A stretch of 64,000 bases of DNA, from the NCBI RefSeq assembly GCF_023522835.1, contig NZ_JALCZU010000003.1:310001-374000 (forward strand), read 5' to 3'. Under the pieces are notes generated by a model that had not been told where the DNA came from, did no database searches, and saw nothing but the letters and a program-made list of their open reading frames with translations. The position numbers were made by a program, and so were the translations under genes. This DNA is from Oceanobacillus saliphilus. GTDB taxonomy: Bacteria > Bacillota > Bacilli > Bacillales > Amphibacillaceae. Numbering within the stretch: the stretch's first letter is position 1; each line of letters starts with the position of its first letter. Shown piece by piece: positions 52,199 through 60,753 of this stretch.

Positions 52199-53830
52199 TA
52201 ATTGTGCAATTGTGGAACCGACAGCTATTTGCTCTTTCTCTGTTAAAACTTCAATCACGGTGACCTTATCCTCCAGCAATGCTTTTTCAAGAACAATTTC
52301 AAAATCTGCCGGGGTATCCACCGTAAATCCGATAGCTCCCATACTTTCAGCAAGTTTTTTAAAGGATACTTCACCCAAATCAGTACCGATAACTTTTTCT
52401 GGATAATGGATTTCCTGGTGCATGCGGATCGTGCCATACATGTTATTGTTAAAAACGATACAGATTACAGGAATATGATATCTGACTGCTGTTTCTAATT
52501 CCTGAACAGTCATCATAAACCCGCCATCACCAGCAAGTGCTACGACCTTTTTATTAGGATAAGCTAGTTTTGCCCCAATAGCTGCTGGCATACCATATCC
52601 CATCGCTCCAGATGTCGGGCCAATATACGTATTTTTCCGGCGAAAAGGAAAGTACTTATGCAGCCATCCGGCAAAATTCCCCGCATCATTCGTAATGATT
52701 GTATCTTCAGGCAGCTTTTCTTCCATTATTGCAATGGCATGTTTGTTGATGACATCACTCTTTGAAACGGTCAAGTCACTTACCGCTTCGAATTGGACTC
52801 TTCTCTCTTTTACCCACTTTTCCCAAGGGGTAGGGACATTTATATCAAGAAGTGCTGTTAATGCTTCCTTTGCATCAGCAACAACACCAATATCCGGAGC
52901 AAACACTTTCCCAATGGTTTCGAAACTAATGTCCAGATGGATGAGCTTTTTCTCCTTCGTTATAATTGAATAATCCTGAGTAGTCACCTCTGAAAGCCTG
53001 GTCCCTAATGCCAATATTGTATCTGCCTCACGGACGGTTTCAAGAATCGCCTTTGATGTACCAAGCCCTAAGTGACCGACATATAACGGATGATGATTAG
53101 GAAAAACATCTTGACGGCGAAATGCGGTGATGACCGGAAGTTGATAGGTTTCGGCAAACCGGAGCAATGCTTCTTCTGCTTGAGCACTTTTAATCCCACC
53201 ACCAGCAATAATAACTGGCTTCTCAGATTGGGAAAGTAGTTCTCTGATGGAATCGACTTCTCCCTGGGATGGAGCAGGTTTTGGTTTCAAGACTTTAGGC
53301 CCGAACGAAACTTCCACCTCCATTGGCAAAACATCCTCCGGCAAAGAAATCACGACGGGGCCTGGTCTTCCAGTTTGTGCAATTCGAAAAGCCTTTTCTA
53401 CTATTTCCGGTGTCCGCTCTGGATCATCGATTTCGACTGCCCACTTGGCAATCGGCTGAAAATAACGATCTAAATCGACTTCCTGAAACCCTTCTCTGCC
53501 TCGGAACTTTCTGCTTACCTGTCCTAAAAAGACAATCATTGGCGTTGAATCCTGATAGGCGGTATGAACTCCAATTGCTAAATTACTAGCTCCTACCGCT
53601 CTTGTAGCAAGCACAATTCCCGGTTTGTTGGAAGCTTTGGCATAGCCTTCTGCTGCAAAAGCTACACCACCTTCCTGTCTTCCAGAAATCACATCAATCG
53701 AATTCTCATCATGTAATGCATCTAATAGCGGCAAATAACTCTCCCCCGGCACACAGAAAACCTTATTTACCGACTCTCTTTTCATGCATTCCACAATTGC
53801 TTGGGCCGCTGTCATTTTTGATTGCTTCAA
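52163..53830 (-). CDS. Thiamine pyrophosphate enzyme (acetolactate synthase-like)
   Basis: TPP enzyme of 555 residues with the three POX-type domains. The catalytic glutamate is in GRQEGGVAFAAEGYAKA, and the TPP motif runs from AGDGGFMMTVQELETA to IVFNNNMYG. The group includes acetolactate synthase, glyoxylate carboligase and 2-oxoacid decarboxylases; no regulatory subunit is adjacent, so a catabolic decarboxylase or lyase role is likelier. A TTG start directly follows the aminotransferase stop, with AGGGGTG upstream. The last ~10 residues (SMGTVLLLPF) are encoded by a REP half-site, so the natural C-terminus has been replaced. Confidence 0.85.
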   Translation of the reverse strand: MKQSKMTAAQAIVECMKRESVNKVFCVPGESYLPLLDALHDENSIDVISGRQEGGVAFAAEGYAKASNKPGIVLATRAVGASNLAIGVHTAYQDSTPMIVFLGQVSRKFRGREGFQEVDLDRYFQPIAKWAVEIDDPERTPEIVEKAFRIAQTGRPGPVVISLPEDVLPMEVEVSFGPKVLKPKPAPSQGEVDSIRELLSQSEKPVIIAGGGIKSAQAEEALLRFAETYQLPVITAFRRQDVFPNHHPLYVGHLGLGTSKAILETVREADTILALGTRLSEVTTQDYSIITKEKKLIHLDISFETIGKVFAPDIGVVADAKEALTALLDINVPTPWEKWVKERRVQFEAVSDLTVSKSDVINKHAIAIMEEKLPEDTIITNDAGNFAGWLHKYFPFRRKNTYIGPTSGAMGYGMPAAIGAKLAYPNKKVVALAGDGGFMMTVQELETAVRYHIPVICIVFNNNMYGTIRMHQEIHYPEKVIGTDLGEVSFKKLAESMGAIGFTVDTPADFEIVLEKALLEDKVTVIEVLTEKEQIAVGSTIAQLRSMGTVLLLPF

Positions 53831-55003
53831 TTAAGAATCACCCCTAAGATTCAATTTTCCCAAACGGCGAATGACCTCATCTATTACCTTTTCTGTTACA
53901 GATAGAGAAATCCGAATATAGCCCTCACCCTGTTTCCCAAAAGCTGTCCCAGGTGTTACCATAATTCCTGCTTCCGTTAATAACATTTCCACAAATGTAT
54001 CCGACGTAAATCCTTGAGGAACTTTTGCCCAAAGAAAAATCGTTCCTTTTGGTTCCTCTACTGTTATTCCCATGTTATTTAATGCGTGATGAAGTTTCTT
54101 CATCCGCTTGTAAAACACGTCGTTATTTTCGCATACTGCTTGAAAATCACTTCGCAATGCTGCAGCAGCAGCTTTTTGAATCGGGAGAAATTGACTCGTA
54201 TCCACATTACTTTTTAATATTTTTAAAGCACCGATTACATCCTGGTTTCCAACGACATACCCAATTCTCCAGCCTGTCATATTGAAACTTTTGGATAAAG
54301 AGCCAAACTCCACGGCATACTCTTTCGCATGTGGGACTTGCAAGACACTTGGGGACGTATAGCCATTAAATGTCACCAAATCATAGGCTGCATCATGTGC
54401 AAGCATTATTTTGTTTTCCCGAACAAAGCTAATCGCTTTTTCAAATGTGTCTGTACTGATAGTTGCTGTGGTTGGGTTACTAGGGTAATTTAAAAACATT
54501 AACTTTGTATCGTTGATATCGCGAGGTGAAAGTTTCTTGTAGTCGGGCCGGTAGCCATTACCCGCATCTAATGTAAGTGGAACACTAACAGCACCTGCAA
54601 TATGGGATCCCATACGATAAACGGGATATCCGGGATCTGGAATGATGACCTTGTCACCAGGATTGATGACGGCTTGGATGAGATGGGCAATTCCTTCCTT
54701 TGAACCAATCAAGGTTAAAACTTCTGTCTCCGGGTCTAAGGAAACACCATAATGGTTCAGATAAAAATGAGCGACAGCTTCTCTGAATTCCAGATCCCCA
54801 CTATAGTTGGAATAGCGATGATTCTCAGGCTTCCCCACTTCTTTCGTCAAAACATCACAAATAAAGGAAGGAGTTGGCAAGTCTGGTGCACCAATTCCAA
54901 GATCGATAACATCTACCCCTTTCTCCTGTAATTCCTTCTTCCTCCTTTGAAACTCTGAAAATACATACTTCGGCATGTTTTGTACTCGTTTGGAAACGAA
55001 CAT
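53831..55003 (-). CDS. Class I/II aminotransferase (LL-DAP/aspartate type)
   Basis: PLP aminotransferase of 390 residues. VIDLGIGAPDLPTP, NYPSNPTTATI, the PLP lysine in GSLSKSFNMTGWRIGY and TPGTAFG are typical of the aspartate/LL-diaminopimelate aminotransferase group. AAAGGAG precedes the ATG. Its stop touches the TTG start of the TPP enzyme, so the two are one operon: an amino acid is probably converted to a 2-oxo acid that the TPP enzyme then decarboxylates or condenses. This pathway is inference. Confidence 0.88.
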   Translation of the reverse strand: MFVSKRVQNMPKYVFSEFQRRKKELQEKGVDVIDLGIGAPDLPTPSFICDVLTKEVGKPENHRYSNYSGDLEFREAVAHFYLNHYGVSLDPETEVLTLIGSKEGIAHLIQAVINPGDKVIIPDPGYPVYRMGSHIAGAVSVPLTLDAGNGYRPDYKKLSPRDINDTKLMFLNYPSNPTTATISTDTFEKAISFVRENKIMLAHDAAYDLVTFNGYTSPSVLQVPHAKEYAVEFGSLSKSFNMTGWRIGYVVGNQDVIGALKILKSNVDTSQFLPIQKAAAAALRSDFQAVCENNDVFYKRMKKLHHALNNMGITVEEPKGTIFLWAKVPQGFTSDTFVEMLLTEAGIMVTPGTAFGKQGEGYIRISLSVTEKVIDEVIRRLGKLNLRGDS

Positions 55004-55635
55004 ACGCTTTCTCCTTTTCTTTCAATTAGGAAGCTTTTTTACACAATAGTACCTTCTGCAATAAGTAGAATTTTGGCAAACCGCTCATAAGCAAGCGGGG
55101 TTAAATCTAACGTCTCATACTTTCCGGTTCGAATTAACTCAGATAAACCTTTTCCGAATGCCGTCGCCTGCTGCATCTGCCCACTGAACCCGCTCGCCCT
55201 AGTAGCCTGCTAATTGTGGATGCTTTCCAATAATTGCATTTTGATCAATCGTATTCATACGATACATGCCTGACCAGCCTCGTATGATTTTTGCTTTTTC
55301 AAAGACAATAATAGCTTAAAAACGCTTACATAAGGCGGTTGCTGTAACTTGCATTCAATTCTAAATATTGATTATATATTAACATATTGATTAATGGATG
55401 GGAATATGAGGCTTGTTTAGTTAAAATAATACCCCTCAAAATTCATATAGTGAAAAGATCATATTCTCAGTGGAGGGCTTGGAGAGATAGATTAGTGTAT
55501 AGCATGTGCCAAGATTAAATGAAGCACCTGGATAGTCTGTAACCACTTAAATTTTTTCAACTTATTTACATATTTACTTTAAAATATTCCCTATTAAGTT
55601 TATAATCTATTTAAATGGTTACAGAGGGGGTTAGA
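55004..55635. other. Gap with FAD-oxidoreductase remnant
   Basis: Contains a decayed gene end (55039-55313) and ~300 bp of AT-rich sequence before the next gene. No other feature was seen. Confidence 0.4.
55039..55313 (-). pseudogene. C-terminal remnant of a DAO-type FAD oxidoreductase
   Basis: One minus-strand frame reads IIRGWSGMYRMNTIDQNAII and GKHPQLAGY and then stops; another frame continues FSGQMQQATAFGKGLSELI, RTGKYETLDLTPLAYERFA and ends at 55039. These are the C-terminal blocks of glycine/sarcosine-oxidase-like FAD enzymes (the GFSGHGxQQAPAxG segment). The rest of the gene is gone. It lies upstream of the aminotransferase/TPP operon in the same direction and may be a lost member of that pathway. 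Confidence 0.75.
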
Positions 55636-55881
55636 ATGATGGATATATATAAATTTTCCGATGAAATCAGTGAAAGTATTGTGAAGGGAATCATGAAAAG
55701 GTATAAAAGTTATTTAAATGAGCGAAAACAGAAAAAAGAAGAACTTTTAATTAGCAGTGCCTATGCCTGGGTTAAAGGAAATCACATTGACCACTTTGTC
55801 GCCGAAGAGAGTGAATCATTTGGAATTACGTATGTTCCTTCTAAAGCTGGATATTCATGGGGATATTTGCAATTTCATTAG
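55636..55881 (+). pseudogene. 5' half of a gene split by a 90 bp repeat
   Basis: Reads MMDIYKFSDEISESIVKGIM and on to SKAGYSWGYLQFH, then a TAG provided by the inserted repeat. GAGGGGGTTAG precedes the ATG pair. Removing the 90 bp repeat (55879-55968) joins it in frame to the downstream half (WGYLQFH-LDDKVLFLI), giving one 247-residue protein. The ancestral protein may belong to a Bacillus family of unknown function (possibly DUF5986-like); I am not certain. It is coupled to the HTH/ImmA-like gene behind it. Confidence 0.7.
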
Positions 55882-55968
55882 AAAACTTGGCATACGCCAA
55901 GCCTTTAGGCGTATGCCTTAGTTGCACTTATGCAGTAAGAAAGTAGATATACTTTCTTAACTGCAAAT
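55879..55968. repeat. Two-hairpin element copy B, inserted in a gene
   Basis: 90 bp element from TAGAAAACTTGG to CTGCAAAT. Stem 1 GGCATACGCC/GGCGTATGCC (55889-55898, 55908-55917) is perfect and differs from copy A at six paired positions on both sides. Stem 2 (55932-55945 with 55950-55964) pairs with one bulged base. There are no REP arms here and no obvious target duplication. It interrupts the gene at 55636-56469; boundaries are uncertain by one or two bases. Confidence 0.9.
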
Positions 55969-55980
55969 TTAGATGACAAG

Positions 55981-56469
55981 GTGCTTTTCCTAATTAAAAG
56001 TGCATCTGCAGTTGGAAATAATAACGCACTTCCCATTAGAAAACGGGAAGAAAACTACTTAGAAAAATTAGCAAAAATTAATAAAGGTGTAGCTTTTACC
56101 ACCACAGATACGAACAAAAGCGAACAATTAGAATTAAGGCTATATGATCATATGCAAATTAATCCGGTGATTATAGAAGAAGTGGCCGAAAATTTAAATA
56201 ACCAATTTGATCAATTTTATATTATCACGTATACACTCGATGAAGAAAAAATGATTTCGGATATCTCTTTATGTCTCCCCCACCCAGACACGTATGAGTT
56301 ATACCAAGTCGATTCCTGGAAGCGATTCTTTGAAGTGGTCGAAATTGATTTTAATGAAGAAGACTTTGCTGGAATCCGAGATGACAAGGAATTTGAGACA
56401 CAAGTATCTATCGGTGACTATGGTATAGTAATTGATGAGGAAGACAAAGCTAGTGACACAGAATCATAA
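55981..56469 (+). pseudogene. 3' half of the split gene
   Basis: Acidic protein segment of 162 residues (GVAFTTTDTNKSEQLELRL, DQFYIITYTLDEEKMISDI, CLPHPDTYELYQVDSWKRFF). The GTG at 55981 has no good ribosome site, supporting the view that this is the rest of the gene starting at 55636 and not an independent gene. It could still be translated at low level. The HTH/ImmA-like gene starts 15 bp behind its stop. Confidence 0.7.
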
Positions 56470-56484
56470 AAGGAGGAATGCAAC

Positions 56485-57666
56485 ATGTTTGTTGGTGAAA
56501 CGTTAACCAACATACGATTGCTCCACGGACTATCTAGAAGCCAGCTAGCCAGCGAGTTAGATGTAACGGAACAGTCTATTTGGCAATATGAAAATGGGTA
56601 TATTTCCCCTAGTTTAGAAGCGATTAACAAGTTGAGAACTTACTTTCACGTTCAACCAAAATACTTTTATTCCAAAAGTGATCTGCCAAGTCAGATTAAT
56701 GAACAGCATATAGCATACCGAGCCAAAGTTCGCAACAGTAGACAAAAAACAAAATCGGAAACCGTTTATCTAGAATTCCTAAATCATATAACAAATTATC
56801 TTTCGTCAACGATCAACTATCCAAACAATATAATAAAAGAAATCAAAGACGATGCAATTAACTATAAAAATAATAATGCCGAGCAGATAGAAATGGACAA
56901 GTTAATTGAACATATTGCTTTAAAGGCTAGAAAATCAATCGGTTTAACTAGTGATCATAATGAAGACTTGCTCTTTCATATCGAAAAAAGTGGGGCTTTC
57001 ATCTTTGAAAAGACATTAGGTGATACGGTTGACGCATGTAGCACATGGTCTGATGCCGATATTCCTTTCATCATTTTAGGCAATATAAAAAAAACTTCAG
57101 TTCGACGTAACTTTGACTTAGCACATGAATTAGGACACCTGATTTTACATTACAAGATTGATATAACAGACTTAAACAAAAAAGATTACGAGCAAATAGA
57201 AAAGGAAGCAAATATATTTGCTGCAAACTTCCTATTACCCGAAAAAGAATTTTTAAGTGACTTAGAAGCAGTTGGTAAAATTTCAAATCCAAATGCTTAT
57301 ATTGAATTAAAGAAGAAATGGAAAGTATCCATAGCTACAATGGCGTTCCGTGCATATTCGCTTAAACGAATGACTTACCAGCAATACAGATATTTTAATG
57401 CCTCTCTTAATCGGAATAACTATAAGGAAATTGAGCCATTAGACGATCAAATTATTATCATGAAACCCGGAAAAGTTAGAAGCTCTTTTCAAGCTCTTTT
57501 TGAAAAAGGAATACGCTCTGTTGAAGATGTATTAAATTATACGAAGTTCGAGCTTAAGCTATTGGCTGAGCTTGTTGATATTGAGGAAGCGTTTTTTGAG
57601 AGATATAGGGTGAAAAGAGACAAAATACGGGTCTATGATTTTGCTGTGGGTGAGAGTCAGGTTTAA
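56485..57666 (+). CDS. HTH-ImmA/IrrE-type metallopeptidase regulator
   Basis: Protein of 393 residues. The N-terminal XRE helix-turn-helix covers about residues 5-60 (RLLHGLSRSQLASELDVTEQ), and an ImmA/IrrE zinc-peptidase domain holds DLAHELGHLILH (HExxH, near residue 213-217) with a second acidic segment EKEANIFAANFLLP. Such proteins cleave a repressor or antitoxin-like partner, or act as phage/mobile-element regulators. AGGAGG precedes the ATG. The natural partner would be the adjacent upstream gene, which is now split by a repeat. The gene ends at a REP pair. Confidence 0.87.
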   Translation: MFVGETLTNIRLLHGLSRSQLASELDVTEQSIWQYENGYISPSLEAINKLRTYFHVQPKYFYSKSDLPSQINEQHIAYRAKVRNSRQKTKSETVYLEFLNHITNYLSSTINYPNNIIKEIKDDAINYKNNNAEQIEMDKLIEHIALKARKSIGLTSDHNEDLLFHIEKSGAFIFEKTLGDTVDACSTWSDADIPFIILGNIKKTSVRRNFDLAHELGHLILHYKIDITDLNKKDYEQIEKEANIFAANFLLPEKEFLSDLEAVGKISNPNAYIELKKKWKVSIATMAFRAYSLKRMTYQQYRYFNASLNRNNYKEIEPLDDQIIIMKPGKVRSSFQALFEKGIRSVEDVLNYTKFELKLLAELVDIEEAFFERYRVKRDKIRVYDFAVGESQV

Positions 57667-57670
57667 ATGA

Positions 57671-57735
57671 GAAGCATGGGGGCGGTTCTTTTGCTTCCAA
57701 TCCAAAAGGAAGCATGAGAACCGTCCCCATGCTTC
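57671..57735. repeat. Minimal REP-like hairpin pair
   Basis: Left arm GAAGCATGGGGGCGGTTCT and right arm AGAACCGTCCCCATGCTTC with only a short loop: a 65 bp near-perfect hairpin between two convergent genes. It defines the basic unit without the inserted two-hairpin element. Confidence 0.92.
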
Positions 57736-57740
57736 ACCTG

Positions 57741-59033
57741 TTACATAAACATTTCTGGTAAGAACATGGTTATTGTTGGAACGAAGGTAATGATTAGGAT
57801 GGCGATAAGAAATAGGATGTAGAATGGTATCATACTTTTTGCTAGTGTACCAATTCGATCTCCAGATATCGCACTACCGATAAATAATGTCAGACCTACT
57901 GGAGGGGTGACAATACCTAGCCCAAGTGTCAGCATCATAATGATTCCAAAATGAATTGGATCAAATCCTATCGAAGCTGCAATTGGCAGAAATATCGGTG
58001 TTGCAATGAGAATAATCGCAGCCATATCCATGACCATACCTAGTAATAATAGAATTAAAATAATGAGCAGCATAATAAGCACTTTATTTTCAGTAACACC
58101 CATGATTGCATCGGAAACAAGTTTCGGAATTCGAACATAGGTTAGCAGCCAGCCAAAGGCATTGGAAGTTGCAATTAAAATCATAACCATGGAAATCGTT
58201 CGAAGTGCTTTGTTTAAAATAGTTCCAAAATGTTTAATAGAAATATCCTTATAAATAAAGAAGGTAACGATAAACGCATAGACCGCTGCAATTGCAGCTG
58301 ATTCCGTTGCAGTAAATACGCCACTGACCACACCAAAGACGATAATTAATATCGTTATTAATCCCCAGATTGCATTGGCAATGGTTTTCCAGTAATGTTT
58401 TTTACCAACGTTTTCAGCTTTTGGATAGTTACGTTTTACTGAGATAATATACGTATAAATCATAAGTAAAATAGCTAGTAATATACCAGGAACCAATCCA
58501 GCTAAGAATAAACCACCAATAGATACTCCACCAGCCGCTAAGGAATAAATAATCATATTATGACTTGGTGGAATTAAGATTGCCTGTACAGAGCTCGCCA
58601 TCGTAATGGAAGTCGCTGTTTGGGAATCGAAACCTTCCTTTTTCATCATCGGAATCAATACTGGTCCAAGCGATGCCGTATCAGCCGCTGATGAACCGGA
58701 TATTCCTCCAAAAAAGGTACTTGTAATAATATTTACTTGCCCTAGTCCACCTCGGATTCTCCCAACGAATAACTTTGCAAACTCAATCAGCCTGTCTGAA
58801 ATACCACCTCGACTCATCAGTTCCCCAGCTAAAATAAAAAATGGAACTGCAAGCAATGAAAATACATTTGCACCATTCACCATTGACTGTACAATTTGTG
58901 TGAGTGGCAGATTTAAGTACATTGCTGTGACAACCGAAGAAATCCCTAGCGCATAGGCAATTGGTATCCGAAGCAAAATTAATAAGATAAAACCGCCGAT
59001 TAATATCGTAGCACCTATTGCTTCTACACTCAT
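57741..59033 (-). CDS. TRAP transporter large permease (DctM type)
   Basis: Twelve-helix membrane subunit of 430 residues of a TRAP importer. IPIAYALGISSVVTA at the N-terminus, LLAVPFFILAGELMSRGG, GGISGSSAADTASLG and the C-terminal LGLGIVTPPVGLTLF are the family blocks. Its start overlaps the DctQ stop as ATGA. It ends six bases from a REP pair, convergent with the ImmA-like gene. The substrate is probably a small organic acid; it cannot be named. Confidence 0.93.
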   Translation of the reverse strand: MSVEAIGATILIGGFILLILLRIPIAYALGISSVVTAMYLNLPLTQIVQSMVNGANVFSLLAVPFFILAGELMSRGGISDRLIEFAKLFVGRIRGGLGQVNIITSTFFGGISGSSAADTASLGPVLIPMMKKEGFDSQTATSITMASSVQAILIPPSHNMIIYSLAAGGVSIGGLFLAGLVPGILLAILLMIYTYIISVKRNYPKAENVGKKHYWKTIANAIWGLITILIIVFGVVSGVFTATESAAIAAVYAFIVTFFIYKDISIKHFGTILNKALRTISMVMILIATSNAFGWLLTYVRIPKLVSDAIMGVTENKVLIMLLIILILLLLGMVMDMAAIILIATPIFLPIAASIGFDPIHFGIIMMLTLGLGIVTPPVGLTLFIGSAISGDRIGTLAKSMIPFYILFLIAILIITFVPTITMFLPEMFM

Positions 59034-59485
59034 TTTATTTGCCCTCCTTTATGGATGAGCTGGATCATATTTAGTAATCCAGATAGCGGAAATACCGCTA
59101 CAAGCCAAGCTGTTTCTATTCCAAGCCCAGGCATACGGCTTCCCATGCTCAATATGGTCATTTTAGTTCCCTCTATTACCATAAATAAGGAAAACAAAAA
59201 GAGGACAATAACAGCAAACCAATCCATTACTTTCCGCATCGTTGGAGAAAGAATACCATCGATGGCATTTAGCCGAATATGAGTCTCATCCCTTAATCCC
59301 AAACTTGCTCCGAGAAAGGTCATCCATACAAGAAACATCCTTACCATCTCTTCTCCCCATACCGGTGTTGCATTCATCACATAACGCATAAATACAACAT
59401 ACGTCACGATTACAGTCATCAATATTAATAAGACATTACAAATAATTTGTAGGATTTTATTAAAGTTAGCAAATGCCTTACCCAT
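59030..59485 (-). CDS. TRAP transporter small permease (DctQ type)
   Basis: Four-helix membrane subunit of 151 residues. The central segment VWGEEMVRMFLVWMTFLGAS is the typical DctQ motif, followed by LRDETHIRLNAID. GAGGGGG precedes the ATG. It is coupled to the large permease by a 4 bp overlap and lies 54 bp behind the binding-protein gene. Confidence 0.93.
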   Translation of the reverse strand: MGKAFANFNKILQIICNVLLILMTVIVTYVVFMRYVMNATPVWGEEMVRMFLVWMTFLGASLGLRDETHIRLNAIDGILSPTMRKVMDWFAVIVLFLFSLFMVIEGTKMTILSMGSRMPGLGIETAWLVAVFPLSGLLNMIQLIHKGGQIK

Positions 59486-59539
59486 ACGAACACCCCCTCA
59501 TGAAAGGGGACAGGTTGTAGTAACCCGTCCAGCTTCATA

Positions 59540-60568
59540 CTATTCCGTTTCTATAATTCGATCGATTAACTCTTCATACCCTGCACCATATTTTTCATAC
59601 AATGGCTGAACAGCATCTTGCCATACTTGCATGTCATCGACTTCCGTAATTTCTACACCATTTGCTTCCAGTTCTGCTAATGCATCATCATCCGCTTGCT
59701 GAGAAATTTCTTTTACAAATACTTCTGTTTCTTGTCCTGCTTCCAATAAAAGCGCTTGATCTTCTTCACTTAATTTATCCCATGTCTGGTCAGATGTTAA
59801 AATGAAGTTTGGTGCAAAAATATGCTTATTTAATGTTAATTTATCCGCTACTTCATAAAAGGCATTAGATAGATATGCGGCAGGTGGATTCTCTGCACCA
59901 TTTACAATACCTGTTTGAAGTGCACTATATAATTCACTATAAGAAACCGGTGTTGGAGAAGCGCCTAATGCTTCAACCAAGTCGACCATTAGTTCGTTTT
60001 CCTGTACACGCACTTTAATCCCTTTCATATCTTCAGGGGTTTTCACCACTTTATCTGTAAAGAAGAAGTTTCGTGCTCCTTCTTCCACGAACATAACCAC
60101 CTTCAGGCCAGTATCACTTTGACTTACATCCTCCACTAATTCTTCACCGATATCACTATCTAGAACATTCCATAAATGCTCACGATCTCTAAAAATAAAT
60201 GGTAAAGAAGTTACATTCATTTTTTCAACACCAAAGTTCGCCATTACACTTGGATTTGCTCTCATAAAATCGATGGAACCCATTTGCAGGCCTTCGATAT
60301 TTTCCGTTTCATTCCCAAGTTGTCCTGCTGGATATACATTTATAGTAATTCTTCCATCACTTTTTTCATTTACTAATTCCGCAAACTTTTCTGCAGCTTG
60401 TGTCATCGGATGGCCTTCTGGATTTACCTCTGCATATCTTAATTCAATAGAATCTCCCGAAGTATCCTTATTTTCACTGTTTGAACTTGCTTCCCCCGAA
60501 CAAGCAGCCAATAAGATAATCAAAGTAGCAACAGTGATTACCAAAAATATGTTTTTGTTTTTGAACAT
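59540..60568 (-). CDS. TRAP transporter substrate-binding lipoprotein (DctP type)
   Basis: Extracellular binding protein of 342 residues with a lipoprotein signal (FLVITVATLIILLAAC; lipobox LAAC). NPEGHPMTQAAEKFAELV, YPAGQLGNETENIEGLQ, VRVQENELM and NGAENPPAAYL are family blocks; the arginine in VRVQ usually binds a substrate carboxylate. The ATG at 60568 is chosen because AAGGAGAGAG precedes it. It leads the TRAP operon, and two cre-like boxes lie just upstream. Confidence 0.92.
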   Translation of the reverse strand: MFKNKNIFLVITVATLIILLAACSGEASSNSENKDTSGDSIELRYAEVNPEGHPMTQAAEKFAELVNEKSDGRITINVYPAGQLGNETENIEGLQMGSIDFMRANPSVMANFGVEKMNVTSLPFIFRDREHLWNVLDSDIGEELVEDVSQSDTGLKVVMFVEEGARNFFFTDKVVKTPEDMKGIKVRVQENELMVDLVEALGASPTPVSYSELYSALQTGIVNGAENPPAAYLSNAFYEVADKLTLNKHIFAPNFILTSDQTWDKLSEEDQALLLEAGQETEVFVKEISQQADDDALAELEANGVEITEVDDMQVWQDAVQPLYEKYGAGYEELIDRIIETE

Positions 60569-60598
60569 GTTCCCTCTCTCCTTTTCCTGATTCAATAA

Positions 60599-60635
60599 TG
60601 TTTACGCTTTCAAATTTACCTTGAAAATGCTTTCA
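60599..60635 (-). promoter_or_regulatory. Two cre-like boxes upstream of the TRAP operon
   Basis: On the minus strand TGAAAGCGTAAACA (60599-60612) and, as a near palindrome, TGAAAATGCTTTCA (60622-60635) each match the cre consensus at 13 of 14 positions. They lie 31 and 54 bp upstream of the DctP start. Confidence 0.65.
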
Positions 60636-60753
60636 CGTAAACGAACAATATACAGTTTCAATGAACAGTTTCGTTTTTGTTCATCTGTTTGAGATTTGTT
60701 CATTCTCGCTCCATCCCTTTAGAAATAGGGTATTTAAAAGAAAATCCGGGACA

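Noticed and set aside
57671-57735. Ordinary bidirectional terminator between convergent genes
   Set aside because: It has a long stem but no U-tract on either strand, and its sequence is shared with REP pairs elsewhere, so it is listed as a repeat.
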